Source of the DNA: Leifsonia xyli subsp. xyli str. CTCB07
GTDB taxonomy: Bacteria; Actinomycetota; Actinomycetes; Actinomycetales; Microbacteriaceae
Assembly: GCF_000007665.1 (NCBI RefSeq)
Contig: NC_006087.1
Span: forward strand, 1,550,001 to 1,614,000
Length of the DNA stretch: 64,000 bases
Direction of reading: 5' to 3'
In this document: piece by piece, positions 1 through 9,500 of the stretch
Position numbering within the stretch: position 1 is the stretch's first letter
Layout of the letters: every line of letters starts with the position of its first letter
Made by a program: the position numbers and the translations under genes
Notes under the pieces: generated by a model
What the model was told of the DNA's origin: nothing
The model's input: the letters and a program-made list of their open reading frames with translations, nothing else
Database searches by the model: none

Positions 1-112
1 CGGCCAGCAGGCGATAGCCTCGGTCGTGCTCGAGCGACTCGACGACTGAGGTCCGTTCGCGACGAGGGACGCCCCCGATCCAGACCCACAGCGTTCCGTC
101 TCGGCCCATCAT
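1..112 (-). CDS. possible partial hypothetical protein, 3' end off window
   Basis: An open minus-strand frame enters from the left edge and begins at two consecutive ATG codons (positions 107-112). The visible peptide contains GRDGTLWVWIGGVPRRER, which looks protein-like, but only about 37 residues are in the window. The same frame stays open upstream to about position 238 without an obvious ATG, so the start could be earlier; a GTG lies three codons upstream. I recognise no family. It could be the head of a real gene or a chance frame. Confidence 0.25.
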   Translation of the reverse strand, partial: MMGRDGTLWVWIGGVPRRERTSVVESLEHDRGYRLLA

Positions 113-127
113 GGCTGCGTACACACC

Positions 128-401
128 CGAGAGCTCGCGCTCAGCGCGCTGACGCTCAGCGCGACCGTTTTCACGCCACTCGGAGCACCACTCTGACTCA
201 GCGTCGTCGCTTGCTGCATACCGTGTTTTTTCGCTTGTACATCAGAGTGCTTACTGCGGCATTCCGCCAAGTTCCGGCTTTTGACAGTGCGGTTACTGTG
301 GTTTTTGCGTGACATCTGAGACAAGCATTACGTGCATGTGCGGTTGTGGTTACACTTTCCACATTCGCTGGACCGCGCGAGTACGAAGGAGAACAAATTC
401 C
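128..401. other. stretch without a recognised gene upstream of the metalloprotease pseudogene
   Basis: Short overlapping frames exist on both strands, but none has a plausible start, domain or codon pattern. The last bases (about 385-393) contain the purine-rich GAAGGAGAA, the ribosome binding site of the pseudogene that starts at 402. Nothing else is visible. Confidence 0.4.
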
Positions 402-630
402 ATGTACCGACACCGCATATCCACCACGTTTGCCGCCGTCGCCGCACTCGCGCTGAGCACCGCCGCGCTGATTCCGGTTTCACCGGCGGCTGGCGAGGAG
501 CAGCCCGTCCCGACCGCGGAGAGCACACCGGTGGCCACGGCTCAGACGGCCGCTCCAGAGTCGCCGGCCTCGGCGCCCGCACAGGCAGCCACCCCCACGC
601 TGACCCCCGCACCGGCAGCCACCTCTTGGG
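402..630 (+). pseudogene. secreted metalloprotease, N-terminal fragment cut by IS30 element
   Basis: The fragment starts at ATG 402 behind a good ribosome binding site. It encodes a typical Sec signal peptide: charged start MYRHR, a hydrophobic core of alanine, leucine and valine to about residue 28, then an AAGEE cleavage area. A Pro/Ala/Thr-rich linker follows. The frame is interrupted at about 628-631 by the inverted repeat of the insertion element. The same kind of Pro/Ser/Ala linker resumes beyond the right end of the element (about 2123 onward), so both halves belong to one former gene. The product would have been an exported protease. The gene cannot now make full-length protein. Confidence 0.75.
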
Positions 631-2122
631 TTCTAGCGGTTGTTGCAACATCTGGAGTTTCTAGGAGTTGCAAGGACCGTGTCCCGTTTAAGGCGCAGTG
701 CGGGGAAGAGGAAGTACACCCAGGCGGAGCGTGAAGCCTTCTTCGTCATTTTCAAGGAGTCCAGGAGTACGACGATCGCGGCGAGGGAGCTAGGGTTCAA
801 CCCCGCGACGTGCGCGCAATGGGTTCGCAAGGCGGGCCTGGCTAGTCACGGCTACACCGGCGGCGGCATGAGCGCGCACCCATGCAAGGACGAGTACCTG
901 GAGCTGCGGAGCAGCGGGCTCTCGCGCCGCGAAGCGGTGGGACGAGTCGGAATCAGCCCGAACACGGGATACCTCTGGGACAGTCGAACGGGCGACGCAT
1001 TTATCCAGATGGTCGCGTGGTCGATTACAAAGACAGGGTGCCTGTCGTTGTTGATCCTGTTCAGCGGGCGTCGATGCGTTCGCTCGAAGCCGCACTCCAC
1101 CCACGATTCCTCTCCCTGCAGGAGCGTGAGCTGATCCGGGACCTGACCAGGGCCGGCCTTTCGTTGTGTCGGGTCGCGGCCAAGCTTGGTCGCTCGGTGT
1201 CGACGATCAGTCGAGAGATTCGCCGGAATCAGCTTCCTGGAGAGGGCGGCTACCATCCATACGTGGCGCATCGGAAAGCGGCCAGCCGCCGACCGCGACC
1301 GAAAGCCACGAGGCTGGTCCGCAATCCGCAGCTGCGCAGTTACGTTCAACGGAAGCTGACGCTACGTTGGTCGCCGGAGCAGATCAGCCGGTCGCTGATC
1401 CGCGAGTTCCCCGGCGATGCGGAGATGCGCGTGGCGCACGAGACGATCTATCAAGCCTTCTACGTGCAGGGCCGTGGACAACTCCGCCGCGAGCTCACGA
1501 TGGTGCTGCGGACCGGCCGGGCCAAGCGGAAACCGCATCGTTCTGGCGCCGCTCGCAGACATCGTTTCGCGGATCCGATGGTAATGATCTCCGACCGTCC
1601 CGCCGAAATCGAGGACCGCGCCGTTCCCGGACATTGGGAAGGCGACCTCATCATCGGCGGACACCGCAACAGCGCCATCGGCACCCTCGTGGAACGCTCC
1701 ACCCGGTTCGTGATGCTGATCCATCTCCCCATCGATCGCACCGCAGAATCCGTCCGGGACGGACTGATCAGCGCCGTCAAGACACTCCCACGCGAACTCC
1801 GTCGCTCGATCACCTGGGACCAGGGCTCGGAAATGGCAGCTCACAAGTCGTTCACGATAGCCACCGACATCCCGGTCTACTTCTGCGACCCCGCGAGTCC
1901 CTGGCAACGCGGCAGCAACGAGAACACCAACGGACTCCTTCGCCAATACTTCCCCAAGGGAAAGGGAACAGACCTCGCCCGATTCACCGCAACCGACCTG
2001 ACGAACGTCGCCCACGAGCTCAACACCCGCCCACGCAAAACGCTCGGCTGGGAAACCCCAGCCGAACGCCTCGCTAAACTACTCGCCAGCTAATCGTCGT
2101 GTTGCAACAACCACTGGAATCC
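628..2122 (+). mobile_element. IS30-family insertion sequence, about 1.5 kb
   Basis: The element is bounded by imperfect terminal inverted repeats: left 631-650 and right 2100-2119 match at 18 of 20 positions (shared core GGTTGTTGCAACA). The match extends three more bases outward (to 628 and 2122) with one mismatch. Inside is one transposase with an IS30-type DDE domain. I see no convincing target-site duplication next to either end, so the exact boundaries are uncertain by about 3 bp. The element sits inside the secreted metalloprotease gene. Confidence 0.85.
679..2093 (+). pseudogene. IS30-family transposase, frameshifted between HTH and catalytic domains
   Basis: The N-terminal part starts at GTG 679 with AAGGA just upstream. 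It encodes the helix-turn-helix region (YTQAEREAFF, then RSSGLSRREAVGRVG). The catalytic part lies in a different frame, visible from about 980 (SNGRRIYPDGRV) to the stop at 2093. It carries a second HTH (LSLCRVAAKLGRSVSTISRE) and the IS30 DDE residues: D in GHWEGDLIIGG, D in ITWDQGSE, E in NENTNGLLRQYFPKG. Restoring one base near 978-985 would join LWD to QSNGRR smoothly, so a one-base deletion is the simplest explanation. No slippery heptamer is obvious at the junction. The downstream open frame alone (882-2093) would make a protein with a nonsense N-terminus. Confidence 0.75.
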
Positions 2123-3442
2123 GCCCACCCACCCAGCCGAGCCCCTCCGCTCCGGCGTCCACGGCTCTTCCCCGGCCCGTCAGCGGCGAAACCCCCGCAT
2201 CCGTCGACCACGACTCGCCGCGGTTCGATTTCAAAACCGGCGGGTAGCTTCCCGACGCTCCGGTCATCAAACCCTTCGCCAACGCCGGCTACGCACTGCT
2301 CTCGGGTGTGCGCTCCAATGCGTTCCGCTACGAGATCCGGCTCATCGCGACCCCCCGGGGTCGAGGCGTACCGAGGCTTCGCGCAGGCGGCGGCGTCCGA
2401 ACTCACCGCGGCCGGACTCGCCAGCATCAACGTGGCTCCCGGCCAGTTCAGCGACCCCGGGGGCACCGTGCCCGCCAACACCATCTACATCGGGGCTTTC
2501 ATCTCCTCTCCCTGCGGCAGCGGCGGCGGCATCGCCGGCTGCGGAGGCCCCTACCTCGGGAAGAGCCGAGCCATCGCGGGCAATGGCGCGATCGTGCTGG
2601 CCGGACAGATCTGGATACTTCCCCCCGACAGCGGTCCAGACCGCTGCCGTCAAAAAGGAGATCGTCGCGCACGAAATCGGCCACAGTCTCTCGGGCTCGC
2701 CCACTACTCGGGAAGCTACGGCGGAGCCCGCCAGGTGATGTACCCGTCGGCCGCTCCGACCGCCAGCTACCAGGCCGGTGACCGGAACGGATTGAGCTAT
2801 CTCCGCGGGGAGAATCCGGTCGGCGAGCTCGACGCAGCAGCATCCCCCGGAATCAACAAGGTGCGAGTGACGGGATGGTCGTTCGATCCCGATCAGTCCG
2901 CGGCCACCACGTTCACCGTCACCGTGGACGGCGCTCGCGCCGGCGGTGGGACGACGTCCCTGACTCGCGCCGACGTGAATGCGCGCTACGGCGTCACCGG
3001 TAGCCGCGGATTCGATATGACGGTCACGGCGGCCGGTGGCCTCAGACAGGTCTGCGTCACGGCGACGAACTATCCAGTCGGGAACCAGCAGTCCCTCGGC
3101 TGCCGCACTGTCGTCGTCACGGGCGCGGCTCCCGAGGGCTCCTACGACACCATCGCCCAAACCCCCGGGCACTCCATCACCGTCACCGGCTGGGCCCTCG
3201 ACCGCGACAACCTCAGCAACTCCGCCGTCACCCTCACCATCGACGGCACCCCCGCAACCACCGCAACCACCAACCAACTCCGCACCGACATCAACACCAA
3301 ATACGCCACTACCGGCACCCGCGGCTTCACCCTCACCGCACCCACAACCCCCGGCACCCACACCGCCTGTGTAACAACCCCCGACTACCCACAACTCACC
3401 AGCAAAACCACCCTCGGCTGCCGCACCATCAGGATTCCCTGA
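2123..3442 (+). pseudogene. secreted metalloprotease, catalytic and C-terminal repeat part, multiply broken
   Basis: This is the continuation of the gene cut by the IS element. Reading across frames gives a Pro/Ser linker, an in-frame TAG at 2245-2247, then KPFANAGYALLSGVRSN. A frame change near 2350-2365 leads into AYRGFAQAAASELTAAGL, and a second near 2625 leads to KKEIVAHEIGH (His codons 2670 and 2682). A third shift, explained by an extra TC in CTCTC near 2686-2692, leads to GLAHYSGSYGG. Rejoined, the motif is HEIGHSLGLAH, exactly HExxHxxGxxH of metzincin zinc proteases. The C-terminus (about 2845-3440) holds two repeats of about 90 residues, each with a VTGW-DxD core and a closing LGCRT. 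Inactive by at least five lesions including the IS. Confidence 0.8.
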
Positions 3443-3447
3443 GCGCA

Positions 3448-3493
3448 CGGCAAAGGCCCGGCTGGTGCGGACGCACCAGCCGGGCCTTTGCCG
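3448..3493. terminator. bidirectional terminator hairpin
   Basis: A perfect 21-bp inverted repeat (3448-3468 and 3473-3493) with a four-base loop GGAC lies between the convergent metalloprotease pseudogene and ffh. The stem begins with AAAGGCCC and ends with GGGCCTTT, so it can work for both strands. Confidence 0.9.
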
Positions 3494-3507
3494 AACCTAA
3501 CGTCCGC

Positions 3508-5079
3508 TCAACGGCCGAGGAACTTCTGCAGCGCAGCCATCTCCTCCTCAGAAGAAGCTCCCCCCGGCGCAGCGGCGGCGCCGAGACCGAAGCCGCTGCC
3601 TGTTGGGAGGGAAGCGGCCGCCGGCTTCGCACCGGAGGCGAGCGCCGCGTTCTCGGCGGCGCGCTTGGCGGGGTTGCCCGACCGGGAGCCGCCCTTCTTC
3701 TTGGCCTGCTGCTTACTGCGGCCCACATAGCCCGCGCCGGGGATCGGTCCCATGCCGGGAACGTTCGGAACGCCGCCCTTCGCAACGGTCTTCATCATCT
3801 TGGCGGCCTGCTCGAAACGGTTTACGAGGGCATTGACCTCGGTGACCGTCGTGCCCGAGCCCCTGGCGATGCGCAGACGCCGGGAGCCATTCAAAAGTTT
3901 GGGGGTGGTGCGCTCGGCCTTGGTCATCGACTGGATGATGGCCTCAGTGCGGACGATCTCGCGTTCATCGAACTGGTCGAGCTGCTGCTTCATCTGGCCA
4001 GCGCCGGGCAGCATCCCGATCATCTTCTTGATCGAGCCCATATTGCGCAGCTGCTGCATCTGCCCCAGGAAGTCGTCGAGCGTGAAGGTGTCGGTCGCGA
4101 ACTTCTCGGCGACCTTGCGCGCTTCCTCTTCGTCGAAGGCCTCCTGCGCCTGTTCGATGAGGGTGAGGATGTCGCCAAGGTCCAGGATGCGGGACGCCAT
4201 GCGGTCGGGGTGGAACGGCTCGAAGTCGTCCAGCCCCTCACCGGTGGAGGCGAAAATGATCGGGCGGCCGGTGATCGAGGCGACAGAGAGCGCCGCGCCA
4301 CCGCGGGCGTCGCCGTCGAGCTTGGAGAGGACGACGCCCGTGAAGTCGACGCCGTCCTGGAAAGCCTTCGCGGTCGCAACCGCGTCCTGACCGATCATGG
4401 CGTCGATGACGAAGAGGACCTCGTCGGGGTCGGTGGCCTTGCGGATGTCCGCCGCCTGCTTCATCAGCTCGGCGTCGACGCCGAGACGACCGGCAGTGTC
4501 GATGACAACCGTGTCGTACTGCTTGGTCTCGGCGAACGTCAGGGCATCCTTGGCGACCTTCACCGGGTTGCCGACGCCATTGCCGGGCTCCGGGGCGTAG
4601 ACCGGGACGCCAGCCTGCTCGCCGACGATCTGGAGCTGGTTGACCGCGTTGGGACGCTGGAGGTCGGCCGCGACCAGGATCGGCGTGTGGCCGTCCTTGA
4701 CGAGCCACTTGCCCAGCTTGCCGGCGAGGGTCGTCTTTCCGGCGCCCTGCAGGCCCGCGAGCATGATCACCGTCGGCGGCTTCTTCGCGAACTGCAGCCG
4801 GCGCTGCTCGCCGCCGAGGATGCCGATGAGCTCCTCGTTGACAATCTGCACGACCTGCTGGGCCGGGTTGAGCGCCTTGTTGACGTCGTCGTTCAGCGCC
4901 CGCTCGCGCACCCTGCCGGTGAACTCCTTGACCACGTCGAGCGCGACGTCGGCGTCGAGCAGGGCGCGGCGGATCTCGCGCACGGTACCGTCGACGTCCG
5001 ATGGCGACAGCTTGCCCTTAGTGCGCAGGTTCTTGAAGGTGTCCGCGAGACGGTCGGACAGGGTGCCAAAAGTAGCCAT
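3508..5079 (-). CDS. ffh: signal recognition particle protein Ffh
   Basis: GTPase of the signal recognition particle; with SRP RNA it binds signal sequences on nascent chains and docks with FtsY at the membrane. The 523 residues show the N-terminal helical domain, the P-loop GLQGAGKTT (residues 109-117), DTAGRLG, TKLDG-type KLDGDARGGA and the methionine-rich M domain with the RNA-binding segment RIARGSG. The C-terminal tail is Gly/Ala/Ser-rich, as usual in actinobacteria. It starts at ATG 5079 and is the last gene of a minus-strand group with ftsY and smc. The SRP RNA gene was not seen in this window. Confidence 0.97.
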   Translation of the reverse strand: MATFGTLSDRLADTFKNLRTKGKLSPSDVDGTVREIRRALLDADVALDVVKEFTGRVRERALNDDVNKALNPAQQVVQIVNEELIGILGGEQRRLQFAKKPPTVIMLAGLQGAGKTTLAGKLGKWLVKDGHTPILVAADLQRPNAVNQLQIVGEQAGVPVYAPEPGNGVGNPVKVAKDALTFAETKQYDTVVIDTAGRLGVDAELMKQAADIRKATDPDEVLFVIDAMIGQDAVATAKAFQDGVDFTGVVLSKLDGDARGGAALSVASITGRPIIFASTGEGLDDFEPFHPDRMASRILDLGDILTLIEQAQEAFDEEEARKVAEKFATDTFTLDDFLGQMQQLRNMGSIKKMIGMLPGAGQMKQQLDQFDEREIVRTEAIIQSMTKAERTTPKLLNGSRRLRIARGSGTTVTEVNALVNRFEQAAKMMKTVAKGGVPNVPGMGPIPGAGYVGRSKQQAKKKGGSRSGNPAKRAAENAALASGAKPAAASLPTGSGFGLGAAAAPGGASSEEEMAALQKFLGR

Positions 5080-5122
5080 GATCGGACAAGTCTACCGGGC
5101 GCCGATGGTCCTGGCCCGAGTC

Positions 5123-5623
5123 TCAGCTCTGCGTCTCCACCGCGACGACGTCTCCGCGGGCATCGAAAGAGACGGTGAGAACGGTGTCCGTCTCCTCAGC
5201 GTCGATGGCGTAGTCGAAGGTCGCGAAGACCTCCTCTTCGTCAGTGGTGCCGGGCCGGATGACGATGCGCAGCAGCTGCAACGAGCGCAGCACGTCGATG
5301 GCGATGTCGCCCGAGTTGTAGACGAGCAGATCGAGCAGGGTCTCCCCCATCCGGTCGACATGCTCGTCGATATAGCTCGTCGCCGCCGACTGTCGCAAGC
5401 TCAGTTCGGCGATCAGGGCGTCGCGTGCCCGGGCGTCGAAGCCGTCGAGACGCTGGATGAGCGCGGCTGCCGCGTCCAGGGCGTCCTCGGTCACGAGGGA
5501 CTGCTTTTCGGCCCGGAGCTCCAGCTCGACGGACTGGTCAGCCAGCTCGACCGTGTCGCCCCAGACGAGTCCGCCGGAGGCGGTCTCGTCGATGAGCCCG
5601 AAGAAGTCGTGCTCGATGGCCAT
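5123..5623 (-). CDS. hypothetical acidic protein between ffh and ftsY (DUF2004-like)
   Basis: A 166-residue acidic cytoplasmic protein starting MAIEHDFFGLIDE. It has no signal peptide or membrane segment and no catalytic motif I can name. The overall look (short N-terminal beta part with VWGDTVEL, helical middle, beta-rich end) recalls DUF2004-type proteins, but I could not verify that. Its ATG shares one base with the ftsY stop codon (TGATG), so it is probably translationally coupled to ftsY and co-transcribed with the SRP genes. High confidence that it is a gene; no confident function. Confidence 0.8.
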   Translation of the reverse strand: MAIEHDFFGLIDETASGGLVWGDTVELADQSVELELRAEKQSLVTEDALDAAAALIQRLDGFDARARDALIAELSLRQSAATSYIDEHVDRMGETLLDLLVYNSGDIAIDVLRSLQLLRIVIRPGTTDEEEVFATFDYAIDAEETDTVLTVSFDARGDVVAVETQS

Positions 5624-6498
5624 CAGCCGACCAGCTGCTGCGCGAAGACGTGCGGCGTGAAACCGGTGAGGTCGTCGATACCCTCGCCCTGGCCCACCAA
5701 CTTGATCGGAATGCCGGTACGCTCCTGCACGGCGAGCACGAAGCCGCCTTTCGCCGAACCGTCGAGCTTCGTGAGGACGAGCCCGGTGACCCCGGCGTGC
5801 TCAAGGAACGCTTGGGCCTGCGCGAGGCCGTTCTGCCCGGTGGTCGCGTCGAGCACCAGCAGCACCTCCGCGATCGGCGCCTGCTTCTCGACCACGCGTT
5901 TGATCTTGGACAGCTCATCCATCAGGCCGCCCTTGGTCTGCAAGCGGCCCGCGGTGTCGATGAGGACGATCTCGGTGCCGTCGCTCTTCGCCTTCTCGAC
6001 GGTCTGGAAGGCGACGGAGGCAGGGTCCTGCCCCTGCTGCTGAGGCCGGACGATTCCGGCGCCGGAGCGCTCGGCCCAGGTCGCGAGCTGCTCGACCGCC
6101 GCAGCGCGGAAAGTGTCGGCCGCGCCGACGACGACCGAGCGGTCGTAGCTGCGCAGGAACTTCGCGAACTTGCCGATGGTGGTGGTCTTGCCGACGCCGT
6201 TGACGCCCACGACGAGCACAACCGCCGGCCGGTCACTCAGCTTGAGGGTGGTGTCCAGCCGGGAGAGCCGCTCCCCCATCGTCTCGCGCAGCATCCGCTG
6301 CAGATCGGCGGGGTCGGTGGTGCGGTAGCGGCCGACCTTGACGCGCAGATCGTCGATGACCGCTTCGGTGACATCGGGGCCGAAATCGGCGGTGATAAGT
6401 GCCGTCTCCAAGTCGTCCCAGGTGGTCTCGTCGATGGTCTTCTTGGCGAACATCCCGCGGAGGGCGCCCGACAAGGACCAGGGGGTGCGGTCTGCCAT
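5623..6498 (-). CDS. ftsY: signal recognition particle receptor FtsY
   Basis: SRP receptor GTPase that pairs with Ffh to deliver ribosomes to the Sec translocon. The 291-residue protein contains the NG domain with GVNGVGKTTTIGK, DTAGRLQTK and TKLDGSAKGG, and the closing GEGIDDLTGFTPHVFA signature. It has almost none of the long acidic A domain found in enterobacterial FtsY, which is common in actinobacteria. It is followed by a coupled small gene and then ffh, and preceded by smc, all on the same strand. Confidence 0.96.
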   Translation of the reverse strand: MADRTPWSLSGALRGMFAKKTIDETTWDDLETALITADFGPDVTEAVIDDLRVKVGRYRTTDPADLQRMLRETMGERLSRLDTTLKLSDRPAVVLVVGVNGVGKTTTIGKFAKFLRSYDRSVVVGAADTFRAAAVEQLATWAERSGAGIVRPQQQGQDPASVAFQTVEKAKSDGTEIVLIDTAGRLQTKGGLMDELSKIKRVVEKQAPIAEVLLVLDATTGQNGLAQAQAFLEHAGVTGLVLTKLDGSAKGGFVLAVQERTGIPIKLVGQGEGIDDLTGFTPHVFAQQLVG

Positions 6499-6594
6499 GC
6501 CCTCAGACTAGTTGTTCCCGCGGCGCTCGTCGCTCCCGCGGCGCCCTTCGCTCACCGCGGTGATACCGTGGCGACCGGGCAGCGTCCACGGCTG

Positions 6595-9500
6595 CTACGA
6601 CGCCCGCTCCTGAGCGACCCGCTGGCCGACGACCGCCGAGACGCCGTCCTGGCGCATGGAGACGCCATAGAGCGCGTCGGCGACCTCCATCGTGCGCTTC
6701 TGGTGCGTGATCACGATGAGCTGGCTGTTCTCGCGCAGGTCCTCGAAGATCGTCAGCAGACGGCCGAGATTCGCGTCGTCGAGCGCCGCCTCCACTTCGT
6801 CCATGATGTAGAACGGGCTGGGCCGCGCTTTGAAGATCGCGACCAGCAGGGCAACGGCGGCGAGCGAGCGCTCCCCGCCCGAAAGGAGCGAGAGCCGCTC
6901 GACTTTCTTTCCCGCCGGCTTCACCGAGACCTCGATGCCCGTGGTGAGCAGGTCGTCGGGGGCGGTGAGGACGATGCTGCCCGTTCCGCCCGGGAACAGG
7001 ATGGGGAAGACCCGCCGGAACGCTTCCTCCGTGTCCGTGAACGCGGACTCGAAGATCGTCTGCATCTTCTCGTCGATCTCCTCGATGATCGTGAGGAGGT
7101 CCTTGCGGGTGCTGGTGAGGTCGACGAGCTGCTCGGAGAGGAACTTGTGGCGCTGTTCCAGCGCGGCGAACTCCTCCAGGGCGAGCGGGTTGACACGGCC
7201 AAGCTGGCCGAGCTTGCGCTCGGCGGCGGCCAGGCGCTTCTGCTGCTGCTCGCGGGCGAACGGGACCGTCGGCAGCTCCTCCCCCGCAGCGAGCGGCTCG
7301 TCGTCGCGACCGCGGTCGACGGGTACGGGAACCTCGGGGCCGTACTCGGCCACCAGCACCTCCTCGACCAGGCCGAGCTCGCTGCCAGCGCGCTCCAGCA
7401 GGCTCGACAGATGCAGCTTCTTCTCGTAGATCTGCAGTTCCAGGCCGTGTACGCTCTCGGTGATCGCGTGCAGACGCTCCCGGAGGAGGCCTTCCTCGCG
7501 GCGGACCGTCTGAAGCTCCTCGTTCTGGCTGGCGCGCTCAGCCTCGGCCGACGCCAGCTCGACGCGGGCCTGCGAGACGGAGCGATCGGCGGAAGCGAGA
7601 ACGGCGGGAAGCGCGTCCACGACAGACTGCGCGGCGTCCAGCTGACGGCGGCGGATGACAGCGCGGCGGGCGGCCTCGTCGGCGGCGGCGCGCTCAGCCT
7701 CCAGCTGGCGGGCGAGCGCCTCGCCACGGGCCTGCTCGGCGCGGACGCGCTCTTTGGCGGTCTCGACGGCGAGACGGGACTCGACCTCGGTCTCGCGCGC
7801 CGCCTCCAGCTCCGACGAGAGGGTGTCGCGGGCGCTGACGTCGAGGATGGGACGGGGCCGCGAGCGGGCGGCCGCGAGCTCGAATGCCGCCCTCTCCGCG
7901 GCGGACTCGGCTTCCGCGACGCGCTCGGCGGCCTGCTCCAGCGCGCGGCTGAGCCGGTCGAACTCGGCCTGCGCGGCCTCCAGCTGCACTTTCACGCGGT
8001 TCAGCTGCTCAGCCTGGGCGGCAAGCTTCGCATCCGATTCACGGAGGGCGGCGAGAGCGGTCTGCGACTGTTCTTTGGCGACCTGCAGCACGCCGCGCTG
8101 CTCGGCGAGCGCGAACCGGGCGCGATCGCTGAGAGAGGCGACCTCGGCCAAGCGCTCCTCGGCGGCGTCCCGATCGGCCAGCAGCTCGATACGGCTCTGC
8201 TTGGCGCCAGAGCCGCCGCGGAGGAGGTGCTCGGTGAGCACCTCGCCGGCGCGTGTGATGAGGGTGACGGGGCCGGCGAGCTTCCGCTTGCGGTAGGCGT
8301 CGGAGGCGGCCCGGGCGGAGTCGAGGTCGTCGGCGATCGCAGTGAACGCCAGGATGCCGAGGACGCCGGAGGGCGCGTCCACCACCTCGCGCGCCGGCCG
8401 GACGCCCTCGACCCCGGAGAGGTCGACGATGACGGCGGGAGCATCGGCGACGATGACCTCCACCCGGCCGAAGTCGTCGGCCGCGGCGAGCGCAACCGCC
8501 TCGAACGCGGCATCGCGGGTGTCGGCGAGGACAGCATCGGCGAGCGTCCCGAGCGCGGCGGCGACGGCCGCCTCGTAGCCGGGGCGGACACGGATATGCT
8601 CGGCGGCGAGGCCACGGACACCGGTGGGCCGCGCGGCGACCAGAGCGGCGGAGCCGTCCTTCTGTCCGAGGGCGAGCGAGAGGGCGGAGGTGCGGGCGGC
8701 GAGGGCGTCGCGTTCGCGTTCCAGCGCGTGTAGTTCTTCGCGGAGACGTTCGATCTCGCCTTCGGCCTCGAACACATCGGCCTGGGCGATTTCGTAGAGC
8801 TCGTCGAGAGCGTCCTCGCCCGCGTCGGCGATCGCGGCGTCGGCCTCGCGGGCGGCGAATTCGGCGCGCGCCTTCTCCCGGCGTTCGGTGGCGGCGTCGA
8901 GGGCGTTCTGCTGACGGAGCACTTCGCCGCGGACGGCGGCGAGGCGCTGAGCGGCGGCCTCAGCCTGGCCGTTCAGCGTACTGATCTCGAGGTCGTGCTT
9001 GGAGACCAGGGCGCTCTGCGCGGCGATCTCCTCGTCCACGGAATCGAGACGGGAACGCGCCTGGCGGGTCGCCTCCTGGGCGGTCCGCCAAGCGGCCTCG
9101 GCTTCGGCGACGAGAGTGCGGAGGCGTTCGGCTTCGTCGGCGGCGTCCTGAACCATCTGGAGGCTCACGCGCGGACCATCGGCGGCGGCCTCCGCCTGGC
9201 TGCCGAGCAGGGCGAGCCGCTGGGTGGCGAGCGTGTAGAGGCTGCGGAGCCGATCTTGGGCCTGTTCGAGCGCGAAAGCGGTGGCGCGCGCGGCGTCCGC
9301 CCTATCGCTCACCTGAGCCTGTTCGAGGCGTGTACGGCGCAACAGCTTCTGCTCAAGCTGCTCCTGGAGGACGATCTGCTCGGTGTGGCGCTCAGCTTCG
9401 GTGCGGACGTGGCCGTCGAGCGTGCGGCGCAGGCCGACCACATCGTCGGCGAGCAGACGCGCCCGGGCGTCTCGGACGATCGCGGCGATGGACTGGGCCT

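Noticed and set aside
978..985. Programmed -1 frameshift in the IS30 transposase
   Set aside because: No slippery heptamer or downstream structure was obvious; a single-base deletion is simpler. Kept open in the findings for checking against other copies.
621..2130. Target-site duplication flanking the IS30 element
   Set aside because: Bases just outside the inverted repeats do not match convincingly at any of the plausible boundary choices.
5650..8733. 1027-residue plus-strand open frame opposite ftsY and smc
   Set aside because: It is antisense to two certain genes and consists of Arg/Gly/Leu/Asp repeats typical of reading high-GC coding DNA backwards. No domain or ribosome binding site.
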